Assembly: GCA_963800325.1 (NCBI GenBank)
Contig: CAWDAQ010000003.1
Coordinates: forward strand, 248,001 to 312,000
Source: CAWDAQ01 sp963800325
Lineage (GTDB): Bacteria; Actinomycetota; Actinomycetes; Actinomycetales; Dermatophilaceae
DNA: 64,000 bases
Direction of reading: 5' to 3'
Shown: positions 40,675 through 48,293 of the stretch, in pieces
Numbering within the stretch: the first letter of the stretch is position 1
How the letters are laid out: the number at the start of each line of letters is the position of its first letter
Made by a program: the position numbers and the translations under genes
The notes under the pieces: model-generated
What the model was told of the DNA's origin: nothing
The model's database searches: none
The model's input: the letters and a program-made list of their open reading frames with translations, nothing else

Positions 40675-41967
40675 ATGGCGCTCACCGCCCGAGCGCCCCT
40701 GCTGGCCCTGCTCGGCCTGCTCCCGGCCGTGCTCTGGCCGTCCGCGGGCACCGTCCGGCTGTACGTCCTCGTCCTCGTCGTCGTGGTCGCGCTCGACGTC
40801 GCGCTCGCCCCGTCCCCGCGCCGGCTCGTGCTCGAGCGGGGCCCCGGCGGCACGGTCCGCCTCGGGCAGTCCACGACGGTCGCGCTGACCGTCGCCAACC
40901 CGCTCCGCCGCCGGGTCCGCGGCAGCCTCCGGGACGCCTGGCTGCCCTCGGCGGGCGCCGGCGAGCGCCACCGGCTCGACGTCCCCGCCGGCGGCCGCGC
41001 CGTGCTGGCGACCCGGCTCACCCCGACCCGGCGCGGGGAACGCCGCGCCGACCGGGTCACCGTCCGGCTCCCGGGGCCGCTCGGGGTCGCCGCCCGGCAG
41101 CGCTCCACCCCGCTGCCGGGATCGGCCACCGCGCTACCGGCGTTCCCCTCGCGCCGGCACCTGCCGAGCCGGCTCGCGGCGCTGCGCCAGCTCGACGGGC
41201 GGTCGGCCGACCGCACCCGCGCGCCCGGCACCGAGTTCGACTCGCTGCGGGCGTGGGTCGACGGCGACGACGTGCGCAGCATCGACTGGCGGGCGACGGC
41301 GCGGGCCGACCGCCTCGTCGTGCGGACGTGGCAGCCGGAGCGGGACCGGCGGGTCGTGCTCGTCCTCGACACCTCCCGCACGAGCGCCCAACGGGTCGGT
41401 GACGTGCCCCGCCTCGACGCCGCGATGGACGCCGCGCTGCTGCTCGCCGCGCTCGCCTCCCGCGCCGGGGACCGCGTGCTCCTGATCGCCGGGGACCGCC
41501 GGGTCCGGGTCCGTGCGGGCGGGCACGGCGACCGGACCCGGCTGCTCGGGGACCTCGTCGGCGCCCTCGCCCCCGTGGAGCCGGCGCTGCTCGAGGCCGA
41601 CTGGCCGCGGCTGCTCGCCGAGGCCGCCCGCGCCGGAGGGCCACGCGCGCTCGTCGTGCTGCTCACCCCGCTGGAGCCGGCGGCCGTCGAGGAGGGGCTG
41701 CTCCCCGCGCTGCCCGTCCTGGCCCGGAGCCACCGGGTCGTCCTCGCCTCGGTCGCGGACCCCTCGCTCGCGGCGCTGCGGGCCGGCCGGGACGGGGTGG
41801 GCGCGGTGCACGCGGCGGCGGCCGCGGAGCGGACCGCGATGCTCGCCGGGCGGACCTCCGCCGGGCTCGGCCGGCTCGGGGTCACCGTGCTCGACGAGCC
41901 CCCGGAGGCGCTGCCGCCCCGGCTCGCGGACCACTACCTCGCGCTCAAGGCGGCCGGGCTGCTGTGA
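40675..41967 (+). CDS. DUF58 membrane protein, MoxR partner
   Basis: 430 residues. Two N-terminal helices ('LLALLGLLPAVLWP', 'VRLYVLVLVVVVALDVAL') precede an extracytoplasmic beta domain. The DUF58 signature 'GTEFDSLRAWVDGDDVRSID' plus the adjacent Trp and Arg is present at about 182-205. A VWA-like domain follows, with 'VVLVLDTSRTS' as a partial metal site. It should work with the MoxR ATPase. The start is fixed by an in-frame TGA directly before ATG 40675, which also explains the 51-base gap. Last gene of the rightward operon. Confidence 0.92.
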   Translation: MALTARAPLLALLGLLPAVLWPSAGTVRLYVLVLVVVVALDVALAPSPRRLVLERGPGGTVRLGQSTTVALTVANPLRRRVRGSLRDAWLPSAGAGERHRLDVPAGGRAVLATRLTPTRRGERRADRVTVRLPGPLGVAARQRSTPLPGSATALPAFPSRRHLPSRLAALRQLDGRSADRTRAPGTEFDSLRAWVDGDDVRSIDWRATARADRLVVRTWQPERDRRVVLVLDTSRTSAQRVGDVPRLDAAMDAALLLAALASRAGDRVLLIAGDRRVRVRAGGHGDRTRLLGDLVGALAPVEPALLEADWPRLLAEAARAGGPRALVVLLTPLEPAAVEEGLLPALPVLARSHRVVLASVADPSLAALRAGRDGVGAVHAAAAAERTAMLAGRTSAGLGRLGVTVLDEPPEALPPRLADHYLALKAAGLL

Positions 41968-42004
41968 GACCGGCGCGCGGCGTCCCCGCCCGGGTGCGGG
42001 TCAG

Positions 42005-42084
42005 CGGGTGCGGGCCGGCGGGCGCGGGCCGGCGGGCGCGGGCCGGCGGGCGCGGGCCGGCGGGCGCGGGCCGGCGGGCGCGGG
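42005..42084. repeat. 14-base tandem repeat, about 5.7 copies
   Basis: Units of CGGGCGCGGGCCGG: 42005-42018 (one T variant), 42019-42032, 42033-42046, 42047-42060, 42061-42074, then 10 bases of a sixth. GGGTCAGC-like sequence flanks both ends. The array ends at the SpoIIM stop codon (42085), in the gap between convergent genes. The rest of the gap shows nothing. Confidence 0.9.
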
Positions 42085-43080
42085 TCAGCCGGAGGTGGGC
42101 GCGGCCGCCGGGGTGGAGTCCGCGAGTGCGGCCTCGAGGGCGCCTCGCCGGTGGGCCCGGCGGCCGAGGCCGAGGGCGTAGCCGAGGAACGCGGCCTCGG
42201 CGGCGACCCCGACGGTGAGGCGAGCCCACGTCGGCAGGCCGGACGGGGTGACGAACCCCTCGATGAGCCCGCTGACGAGGAGCACCCCCACGAGCCCGAC
42301 GGCGACGACGGCCGCGGCGAGGGCCTCCTGCGCGAGTGCCCGGGCACGGGGCCGGCCGCCCGGATCGACCCAGGCCCAGCAGACCCGCAGCCCGGTCGCG
42401 CCGGCGACGACGACGGCGGTGAGCTCGAGCAGCCCGTGCGGCACGACGAGCCCGAGGAAGAGCGCGGTGCGCTCGTGGCCGACCATCATCGCCGCGACGA
42501 GCCCGAGGTTCAGCGCGTTGGTCCACAACAGGTAGGCCACGGGCAGCCCGAGCACGCCGAGCGCGATGCAGAGGGCGCTCACCCACGCGTTGTTGACCCA
42601 GACCAGGGCGGCGAACTCGTGGTGGGGGAACTCCCGGTAGTAGTTCGCGAAGTCGGTGTCGACGTACGCGGCCACCTCGCGCGGCGAGAGCCGGCTCGCG
42701 TACAGCTCGGGATGGACCAGCCCCCACCACGTGACCGCGAGGACGACCCCGAGGAACGCGGCGCCGGTGCCCGCCCACCACCAGCGGCTGCGGTACAGCG
42801 CCGCGGGCAGGGTCGCGGTGACGAACCCCCCGGCGGCGGACCAGGTCGGGGTCGGCCGCGCGGTGGCGGCCACGCGCGCCCGGGCGAGCACCGCCGAGAG
42901 GTACCGCACGAGGTCGGGGTCCGGGGCGTGGCTGCGGACCACCGACAGCTGGGTCGAGGTCCGCTGGTAGAGGTCGACGAGCTCGTCCGCCTCGGCGCCG
43001 TCGAGCCGGCGGCGGTCGGCGAGCTCGGCGAGCCGGGACCACCGGTCGGCGTGCCGGGCCACGTAGGCGTCGAGGTCCAT
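42085..43080 (-). CDS. SpoIIM-like (stage II sporulation protein M, DUF95) membrane protein
   Basis: 331 residues. The cytoplasmic start 'VARHADRWSRLAELADRRRL' and 'YQRTSTQLSVVRSHAPD' is typical of actinobacterial DUF95 proteins. Five or six helices follow, with the family's 'NNAWVSALCIALGVLGLP' and 'VVPHGLLELTAVVVAGATGL' blocks; 'PHGLLEL' is the conserved core. Adjacent MoxR, DUF58 and RDD genes form its usual neighbourhood. In Bacillus SpoIIM helps cell-wall remodelling during engulfment; in non-sporulating Actinobacteria the role is unknown. It faces the DUF58 gene tail to tail across a tandem repeat. Confidence 0.92.
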   Translation of the reverse strand: MDLDAYVARHADRWSRLAELADRRRLDGAEADELVDLYQRTSTQLSVVRSHAPDPDLVRYLSAVLARARVAATARPTPTWSAAGGFVTATLPAALYRSRWWWAGTGAAFLGVVLAVTWWGLVHPELYASRLSPREVAAYVDTDFANYYREFPHHEFAALVWVNNAWVSALCIALGVLGLPVAYLLWTNALNLGLVAAMMVGHERTALFLGLVVPHGLLELTAVVVAGATGLRVCWAWVDPGGRPRARALAQEALAAAVVAVGLVGVLLVSGLIEGFVTPSGLPTWARLTVGVAAEAAFLGYALGLGRRAHRRGALEAALADSTPAAAPTSG

Positions 43081-43109
43081 CCCCGGCAGTATGCCCCGTC
43101 CCCCGGGGC

Positions 43110-43115
43110 TACGCT
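43110..43115 (+). promoter_or_regulatory. -10 box for RDD gene, leaderless
   Basis: TACGCT, 7 bases before ATG 43123. Confidence 0.6.
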
Positions 43116-43122
43116 TCGCCCG

Positions 43123-43956
43123 ATGGCCCTGACCGATCCGCCCTCCACCGGCTACGACCCCGACGACCTCGTCACCGGCGAGGCGGTCGCCCTCGAGCTG
43201 CCGCTGGCGTCGGTCGCGGTGCGGACCGTCTCCGGGCTCGTCGACGTCACGGTGACCGTCCTCGTCCTCCTGGCCGGCTCGGCGGTCCTCGACGTCCTCA
43301 CCACCGGCGCCTCCGAGGCGGTCCGGCGGGCGGGGTCGATCCTCCTGGTCGCCGGCGCCCTCGTCGTGCTCCCCACGGCCCTGGAGACCTCGACCCGGGG
43401 TCGCAGCGTCGGCAAGCTCGTCCTCGGGCTGCGGACCGTCCGCGGCGACGGCGGTCCGCTCACCGCGCGTGCCGCGCTCGTGCGCGCCCTCGTCGGGGTG
43501 GTCGAGGTCTACGCCCTGTTCGGCGCCCCGGCGCTCGTCACCGCCCTCGTGAGCCGGCGGGGCCTGCGGCTGGGGGACCTCGCCGCCGGGACGTGCGTCC
43601 TCGCGGTCCGGGTCCGGCTCCGGCTGCCCGCTCCCGCGCCGCCGCCACCCGGCCTGACCGGGTGGGCGTCCGCGGCCGACATCGCCGCCCTGCCGGACGG
43701 GGCAGCCGTCGCGGCCCGGCGGTTCCTGCAGCGGGCGGCGACCCTCGCGCCGGCGTCCCGGTCCGCGCTCGCCGCGCGGCTGCGGGCCGACCTGCTCAGC
43801 CGCGTCGCGCCGGCGCCCCCGCCGGGGTGGCCGGACGAGGCCGTGGTCGCGGCCGTGCTCGCCGAGCGGGCCCGCCGGGACGCGGCGCGGCTCGCCCGAG
43901 AGGACGCGCTCCGCGGCCGGGTGCTGCCGCCGGACCCGCTCGGGCGGACGCGGTGA
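43123..43956 (+). CDS. RDD family membrane protein
   Basis: 277 residues. Three helices of the RDD domain occupy about residues 30-160: 'VRTVSGLVDVTVTVLVLLAG' carries the first R..D pair, and 'TSTRGRSVGKLVLGLRTVRG' is the cytoplasmic loop typical of the family. 'RGLRLGDLAAGTCVLAVRV' ends the domain. A cytoplasmic helical extension of about 110 residues follows ('AAARRFLQRAATLAPASRSALA'). RDD proteins are often linked to ion or osmotic transport; the role here is unknown. It diverges from SpoIIM by 42 bases. Confidence 0.9.
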   Translation: MALTDPPSTGYDPDDLVTGEAVALELPLASVAVRTVSGLVDVTVTVLVLLAGSAVLDVLTTGASEAVRRAGSILLVAGALVVLPTALETSTRGRSVGKLVLGLRTVRGDGGPLTARAALVRALVGVVEVYALFGAPALVTALVSRRGLRLGDLAAGTCVLAVRVRLRLPAPAPPPPGLTGWASAADIAALPDGAAVAARRFLQRAATLAPASRSALAARLRADLLSRVAPAPPPGWPDEAVVAAVLAERARRDAARLAREDALRGRVLPPDPLGRTR

Positions 43957-44441
43957 GCGACCGGTCGCCGCGGGCGGGGCACCGGGGCGGTGCCCGCCGT
44001 CGGTGGTCGCGGCTGTTCCTCCACGGCCTCAACACGTCGGTCACCGGCAACGCCCAGGCCTTCGGCTACTCGATCACGATCACCGCCACGTTCGGGGCGG
44101 TCTCGGTCGTGCACGGCGCTCCCCGGCTCGGCGACGTCCTCGCCTTCGCGCTCGCGGCAGCCCTCGCGTTCTCGGCGCTCAACCTCCTCGAGGCCCACCT
44201 CGCCGCGGCCAAGGACCCGGGCCGGGAACCGGTCCGGGTCCAGCTCATCGGCACGGCCACGGACGTGCTCGCGGTCGCCTCCGCCGTCGGGGTCGCCGCC
44301 GCGGCGGCACACGCACCCCCGGGGGTCGCCTGGTGGCTCGCGCCCCTGGCCGCCACGCCCGTCTACGTCCTCATCCAGGCGGTCGAGCTCGCGGTCGGGC
44401 ACGAGAGGTCCGGGCAGGGGTCCTCCCCCGGGGACGGCTGA
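43953..44441 (+). CDS. Small membrane protein of unknown function
   Basis: 162 residues, GTG 43953 in a 4-base overlap with the RDD gene. An Arg-rich N-terminus leads to 'FLHGLNTSVTGNAQAFGYSI' and then four hydrophobic segments: 'ITITATFGAVSVVHG', 'VLAFALAAALAFSALNLLEA', 'TATDVLAVASAVGVAAAAAH' and 'LAPLAATPVYVLIQAVELAV'. I do not recognise the family. Coupling to an RDD protein next to SpoIIM and MoxR genes suggests membership of the same membrane module. Confidence 0.8.
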   Translation: MSDRSPRAGHRGGARRRWSRLFLHGLNTSVTGNAQAFGYSITITATFGAVSVVHGAPRLGDVLAFALAAALAFSALNLLEAHLAAAKDPGREPVRVQLIGTATDVLAVASAVGVAAAAAHAPPGVAWWLAPLAATPVYVLIQAVELAVGHERSGQGSSPGDG

Positions 44442-44465
44442 GCGGCCGCGCCGCCCGCCCCGGGC

Positions 44466-44502
44466 GAGCGCCCCGCCAGGCCCTCGAGCGGGCGAGGCGC
44501 TC
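44466..44502. terminator. Bidirectional terminator hairpin
   Basis: Arms 44466-44477 and 44491-44502 pair at 11 of 12 positions with a 13-base loop, between the convergent small membrane protein gene (+) and the adenosine deaminase gene (-), whose stop it overlaps. Confidence 0.5.
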
Positions 44503-45652
44503 AGAGGGCCGCGTAGCCCGGCTTGACGACGTCCTCGATGAGCGCGAGCCGCTCGTCGAAGGGGACGAACGCGGACTTCATCGCGTTGATCGTCACCCAC
44601 CGAAGGTCCTCGAGGGTCCAGCCGGCCTCGTCGACGAGCAGCTGCATCTCCCGGCTCATCGACGTGTTGCCCATGAGGCGGTTGTCGGTGTTGACGGTGA
44701 CCCGGAACCGGAGCCGCGCGAGCAGGGTGACCGGGTGCAGCGCGACCGACTCCGCGGCGCCCGTCTGCACGTTGCTGCTCGGGCACATCTCCAGCGGGGT
44801 CCGGGTGTCCCGGACGTAGGCCGCGAGGCGACCGAGGCGCACGGCGCCCACGTCGGCCCGAACCGCTCCGACCGGGTCGTCGGCGAACGCCCGGCCGCGG
44901 ACGGTGATGTCGTCGACGATCCGCACCCCGTGGCCGAGCCGGTCGGCGCCGCACCACTGGATCGCCTCCCAGATGCTCGGCAGCCCGAACGCCTCGCCGG
45001 CGTGGATGGTGAAGTGGGCGTTCTCGCGGCGGAGGTACTCGAACGCGTCGAGGTGCCGGGTCGGCGGGTGGCCCGCCTCGGCGCCGGCGATGTCGAACCC
45101 GACGACCCCCTCGTCCCGGTACCGGACGACGAGCTCGGCGATCTCGCTCGACTTCGCCGCGTGCCGCATCGCGGTGAGCAGCGAGCGCACCCGGATCGGG
45201 TGCCCCTCCGCGGCCGCCTGCTCCTCGCCCTCGGCGAACCCCTCGGTGACCGCCTCGACGACGTCACCGAGCTCGAGGCCCGCGTCGAGGTGCTGCTCGG
45301 GGGCGTAGCGGCTCTCGGCGTAGACGACCCCGTCCCGGGCGAGGTCGAGGACGCACTCGCGGGCGACCCGTCGCAGCCCCTCCCGGGTCTGCATGACCGC
45401 GATCGTGTGGGCGAACGTCTCGAGGTAGCGCTCGAGCGACCCGGAGTCGGCGCTCTCCCGGAACCACGTCCGCAGCCCGTCGGGGTCGGACGTGGGCAAC
45501 CCGGTGTAGCCCACGGTCTCGGCGAGCTCGACGACGGTCCCGGGCCGCACGCCCCCGTCGAGGTGGTCGTGCAGCAGCGCCTTCGGCGCCCGCAGGACGC
45601 GGTCGGAGACCGCGCCCGCGGCCCGGGGGCCGCCCGCGGCGTCGGCGCTCAC
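44501..45652 (-). CDS. add: Adenosine deaminase
   Basis: 383 residues. The enzyme deaminates adenosine and deoxyadenosine to inosines. Zinc ligands are visible: 'HDHLDGGVRPGT', 'FTIHAGEAFGLPSIWEAI' with the catalytic Glu neighbourhood, 'DRLGHGVRI' with the catalytic His, and 'VTVNTDNRLMGNTSM' with the metal Asp. 'CPSSNVQTGA' is also characteristic. The GTG start at 45652 overlaps the cupin stop by four bases. With deoC, deoA, cdd and a nucleoside importer nearby it serves nucleoside salvage, as add does in the mycobacterial add-deoA-cdd cluster. Confidence 0.95.
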   Translation of the reverse strand: MSADAAGGPRAAGAVSDRVLRAPKALLHDHLDGGVRPGTVVELAETVGYTGLPTSDPDGLRTWFRESADSGSLERYLETFAHTIAVMQTREGLRRVARECVLDLARDGVVYAESRYAPEQHLDAGLELGDVVEAVTEGFAEGEEQAAAEGHPIRVRSLLTAMRHAAKSSEIAELVVRYRDEGVVGFDIAGAEAGHPPTRHLDAFEYLRRENAHFTIHAGEAFGLPSIWEAIQWCGADRLGHGVRIVDDITVRGRAFADDPVGAVRADVGAVRLGRLAAYVRDTRTPLEMCPSSNVQTGAAESVALHPVTLLARLRFRVTVNTDNRLMGNTSMSREMQLLVDEAGWTLEDLRWVTINAMKSAFVPFDERLALIEDVVKPGYAAL

Positions 45653-46011
45653 GCGTCCTGCTCCTCCCGGTGGGCCCCGTCCGGGGTGAACGCCGGAAGG
45701 CACACGGCGACGTACTCGGCGCCCGCGTCGCCGGCGGAGTAGCGCACCCGCTCCCCGGCCCGGGTGACGACGCTCTGGCCGGCGCCGACCTCGAGGGCGC
45801 CGCCGTCGTGCTCGAGACGGACCGCGCCGGCGAGGACGAGGGTGATCTCGTCGAAGTCCGGCTGCTGCCACGGCTCGTCCCACCCGGGCGGGGCCTTCAT
45901 GTGGGCGACCGAGACGGCCTCGGTCCCGGTCGCGGCGAGGCCGACGTGCTCGTCGATGACCTTGCCGCCGGGGACGGGGACGCGCGTGGGCTGGGTGATG
46001 AGTTCCGGCAC
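45649..46011 (-). CDS. Cupin domain protein
   Basis: 120 residues, a single small beta barrel. 'PPGWDEPWQQPDFDEITLVL' and 'VRLEHDGGALEVGAGQSVVT' give the two cupin motifs in altered form, and 'YVAVCLPAFTPD' ends the barrel. The metal-binding His set is incomplete, so a binding rather than an oxygenase role is likely. It is co-transcribed and coupled with add. GTG 46011 has TAGGCT 7 bases upstream, a leaderless promoter facing away from deoC. The ligand is unknown; a nucleoside or sugar is a reasonable guess from context. Confidence 0.82.
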   Translation of the reverse strand: MPELITQPTRVPVPGGKVIDEHVGLAATGTEAVSVAHMKAPPGWDEPWQQPDFDEITLVLAGAVRLEHDGGALEVGAGQSVVTRAGERVRYSAGDAGAEYVAVCLPAFTPDGAHREEQDA

Positions 46012-46018
46012 GCCCCCC

Positions 46019-46049
46019 AGCCTACGGGGGCACGCGGCCCTCCTACGCT
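46019..46049. promoter_or_regulatory. Divergent leaderless promoters of cupin-add and deoC
   Basis: TAGGCT reads 46024-46019 for the cupin-add operon and TACGCT reads 46044-46049 for deoC; each ends 7 bases before its start codon. The boxes lie 19 bases apart, so polymerase footprints overlap. Confidence 0.6.
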
Positions 46050-46056
46050 GGGTGCC

Positions 46057-46839
46057 ATGACCGACCGCAGCCGCTTCGCCCCGGGCGAGGTCCTCACCGC
46101 CTCGGACGTCGCCGACCTCATCGACCACGCCCTCCTCAAGCCCGAGACGACCCCCGCCGAGGTCGAGGCCGCGTGCCGCGACCTCGCCGCCGAGGGGGTG
46201 TGGAGCGTCTGCGTCCGCCCCGGCGACGTCGCCCTCGCCGCGGCGGCGCTGGCGACGGTGCCGGGCAGCCCGACCCGGGTGTGCACCGTCATCGGGTTCC
46301 CGCACGGCGGGACGAGCACGGCGGCCAAGGTCGCCGAGGCCCGCCAGGCCCTCGCCGACGGCGCGGTCGAGCTCGACATGGTCCTGCCGATCGGGCGGTT
46401 GCGCGGCGGGGACCTCGCGACCGTCCGGGAGGACGTCGCGGCGGTCGCCCGCGTCGGTCACGCGGCTGGCGCGCTCGTCAAGGTCATCCTCGAGACCGCG
46501 CTGCTCGAGGAGGAGGACAAGCTCGCCGGCTGCCGCGTCAGCGAGGAGGCGGGCGCCGACTTCGTCAAGACGAGCACCGGGTTCGCCGGCGGTGGCGCGA
46601 CGGTCGCCGACGTGCGGCTCATGCGCGCCGCGGTGTCCGAGCGGGTCGGGGTCAAGGCCTCCGGCGGTGTCCGGGACGTCGACACGCTGCTCGCGATGGT
46701 GGCGGCGGGGGCGACCCGGATCGGCACCTCGAGCACGGCCTCGCTCGTCTCCGGGGCCCGCGCCCGGGAGGCCGAGGGCACCCTCGTCGTCCCGCAGCCG
46801 GGCGGATCGGCCGGGACCGGGCCGGCAGAGGGCTACTGA
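46057..46839 (+). CDS. deoC: Deoxyribose-phosphate aldolase
   Basis: 260 residues, class I aldolase. It splits 2-deoxyribose-5-phosphate to acetaldehyde and glyceraldehyde-3-phosphate. 'LIDHALLKPETTPAEVEAAC' opens the barrel, 'VIGFPHGGTSTAAKVAEA' follows, and the Schiff-base Lys171 lies in 'ADFVKTSTGFAGGGATV'. 'VGVKASGGVRDVDTLLAMV' holds the second active-site Lys. It finishes the route from thymidine phosphorylase to central metabolism. It ends 10 bases from the convergent deoA. Confidence 0.95.
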   Translation: MTDRSRFAPGEVLTASDVADLIDHALLKPETTPAEVEAACRDLAAEGVWSVCVRPGDVALAAAALATVPGSPTRVCTVIGFPHGGTSTAAKVAEARQALADGAVELDMVLPIGRLRGGDLATVREDVAAVARVGHAAGALVKVILETALLEEEDKLAGCRVSEEAGADFVKTSTGFAGGGATVADVRLMRAAVSERVGVKASGGVRDVDTLLAMVAAGATRIGTSSTASLVSGARAREAEGTLVVPQPGGSAGTGPAEGY

Positions 46840-46849
46840 CCGACCCCGG

Positions 46850-48178
46850 CTACCGACCCACCCGGTCGATGACGAGGTCGGGCAGGTCGGGCACCGTTCC
46901 CGGGGGCGCGACCTCGACGCCGCCGTCGAGGGCCTCGAGCGCGCGCTCGAACCGCTCCGGGGTGTCGGTGTGGAGGGTCAGGACGGGCTCGCCGGCCCGG
47001 ACGGGCTCACCCGGGCGGACGTGGACCTCGACTCCCGCCCCGGCCTGGACCGGGTCCTCCTTGCGGGCCCGGCCCGCCCCGAGGCGCCACGCCGCCACGC
47101 CGACGGCGTAGGCGTCGAGCCGGGCGAGCACGCCGCCGGCCTCGGCGGTGACGACGTGGCGCTCCCGGGCGGTGGGCAGCGGGGCGTCCGGGTCCCCGCC
47201 CTGGGCGCGGACCATCCGCCGCCACGTGTCCATCGCCCGTCCGTCGGCGAGGGCGTCGGCGGGGTCGACGTCGTCCCGCCCGGCGGCCGCGAGCATCTCC
47301 CGGGCGAGGGTCACCGTGAGCCGGGTGACGTCCTGCGGCCCGCCCCCGGCGAGCACGTCGACCGACTCGCCGACCTCGAGGGCGTTGCCCGCGGTCCGGC
47401 CGAGCGGGGTGGACATGTCGGTGAGCAGGGCGACGGTGGTGACGCCGGCGTCGGTGCCGAGGTCGACCATCACCTCGGCGAGCTCGCGGGCCTCGTCGGC
47501 GGTCTTCATGAAGGCCCCGGAGCCCACCTTGACGTCGAGCACGAGCGCGCCCGTGCCCTCGGCGATCTTCTTGCTCATGATCGAGCTCGCGATGAGCGGG
47601 ACCGACTCGACGGTGCCGGTGACGTCCCGGAGCGCGTAGAGCCGCCGGTCCGCGGGCGCGAGCCCGGAGCCGGCGGCGCAGACGACGGCGCCGACGTCGT
47701 CGAGCTGGGCGAGCATCTCCGCGGTCGTCAGCCGGGCCCGCCATCCGGGGATCGACTCGAGCTTGTCGAGGGTGCCGCCGGTGTGCCCGAGGCCGCGCCC
47801 GGACAGCTGCGGGACCGCCACCCCGAAGGTCGCGACGAGCGGGGCGAGCGGCAGGGTGATCTTGTCGCCGACGCCGCCGGTGGAGTGCTTGTCGGCCGTG
47901 GGGCGTCCGAGGCCGGAGAAGTCGAGCCGTTCCCCGCTGGCGACCATCGCGCGGGTCCAGCGGGCGACCTCGCCACGGTCCATCCCGTTGAGCAGGATCG
48001 CCATCGCGAGGGCGGCCATCTGCTCGTCGGCGACGACGCCGCGGGTGTAGGCGTCCAGCACCCAGTCGACCTGGGCGTCCCCGAGGCGGCGGCCGTCCCG
48101 CTTGGTCCGGATGACGTCGACGGCGTCGAAGGGCTCGTGTCGCTCGTGCTGGTGCGGGGGCTCGCTGGGCTCGGGCAT
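46850..48178 (-). CDS. deoA: Thymidine/pyrimidine-nucleoside phosphorylase
   Basis: 442 residues. The enzyme phosphorolyses thymidine or uridine to base and pentose-1-phosphate. The diagnostic blocks are 'IRTKRDGRRL', 'DKHSTGGVGDKITLPLAPL', 'QLSGRGLGHTGGTLDKLES' and 'PLIASSIMSKKIAEGTGALV'; a C-terminal alpha/beta domain with 'VRPGEPVRAGEPVLTLHTD' completes it. Active-site Lys, Ser and Arg residues are in place. It is the last gene of the leftward importer-cdd-deoA series, with a 115-base gap holding a tandem repeat before it. Confidence 0.95.
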   Translation of the reverse strand: MPEPSEPPHQHERHEPFDAVDVIRTKRDGRRLGDAQVDWVLDAYTRGVVADEQMAALAMAILLNGMDRGEVARWTRAMVASGERLDFSGLGRPTADKHSTGGVGDKITLPLAPLVATFGVAVPQLSGRGLGHTGGTLDKLESIPGWRARLTTAEMLAQLDDVGAVVCAAGSGLAPADRRLYALRDVTGTVESVPLIASSIMSKKIAEGTGALVLDVKVGSGAFMKTADEARELAEVMVDLGTDAGVTTVALLTDMSTPLGRTAGNALEVGESVDVLAGGGPQDVTRLTVTLAREMLAAAGRDDVDPADALADGRAMDTWRRMVRAQGGDPDAPLPTARERHVVTAEAGGVLARLDAYAVGVAAWRLGAGRARKEDPVQAGAGVEVHVRPGEPVRAGEPVLTLHTDTPERFERALEALDGGVEVAPPGTVPDLPDLVIDRVGR

Positions 48179-48240
48179 GCCGGGATCCTCCCACGCGCCG
48201 CGGCGTCCCCGGCTGCGTCCCCGGCTGCGACCGCGGCGTG

Positions 48241-48292
48241 CGGTCGCGGCGTGCGGTCGCGGCGGGCGGTCGCGGCGGGCGGTCGCGGCGGG
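48241..48292. repeat. 13-base tandem repeat, four copies
   Basis: Units of CGGTCGCGGCGGG at 48254-48266, 48267-48279 and 48280-48292, with a one-base variant at 48241-48253 and a partial copy just before. It ends one base short of the cdd stop codon (48294). It lies in the otherwise featureless gap 48179-48293 between cdd and deoA. Confidence 0.9.
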
Positions 48293-48293
48293 C

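Noticed and set aside
41996..42090. CRISPR-like array
   Set aside because: The repeat units are contiguous with no spacers and no cas genes are present; it is a plain tandem repeat.
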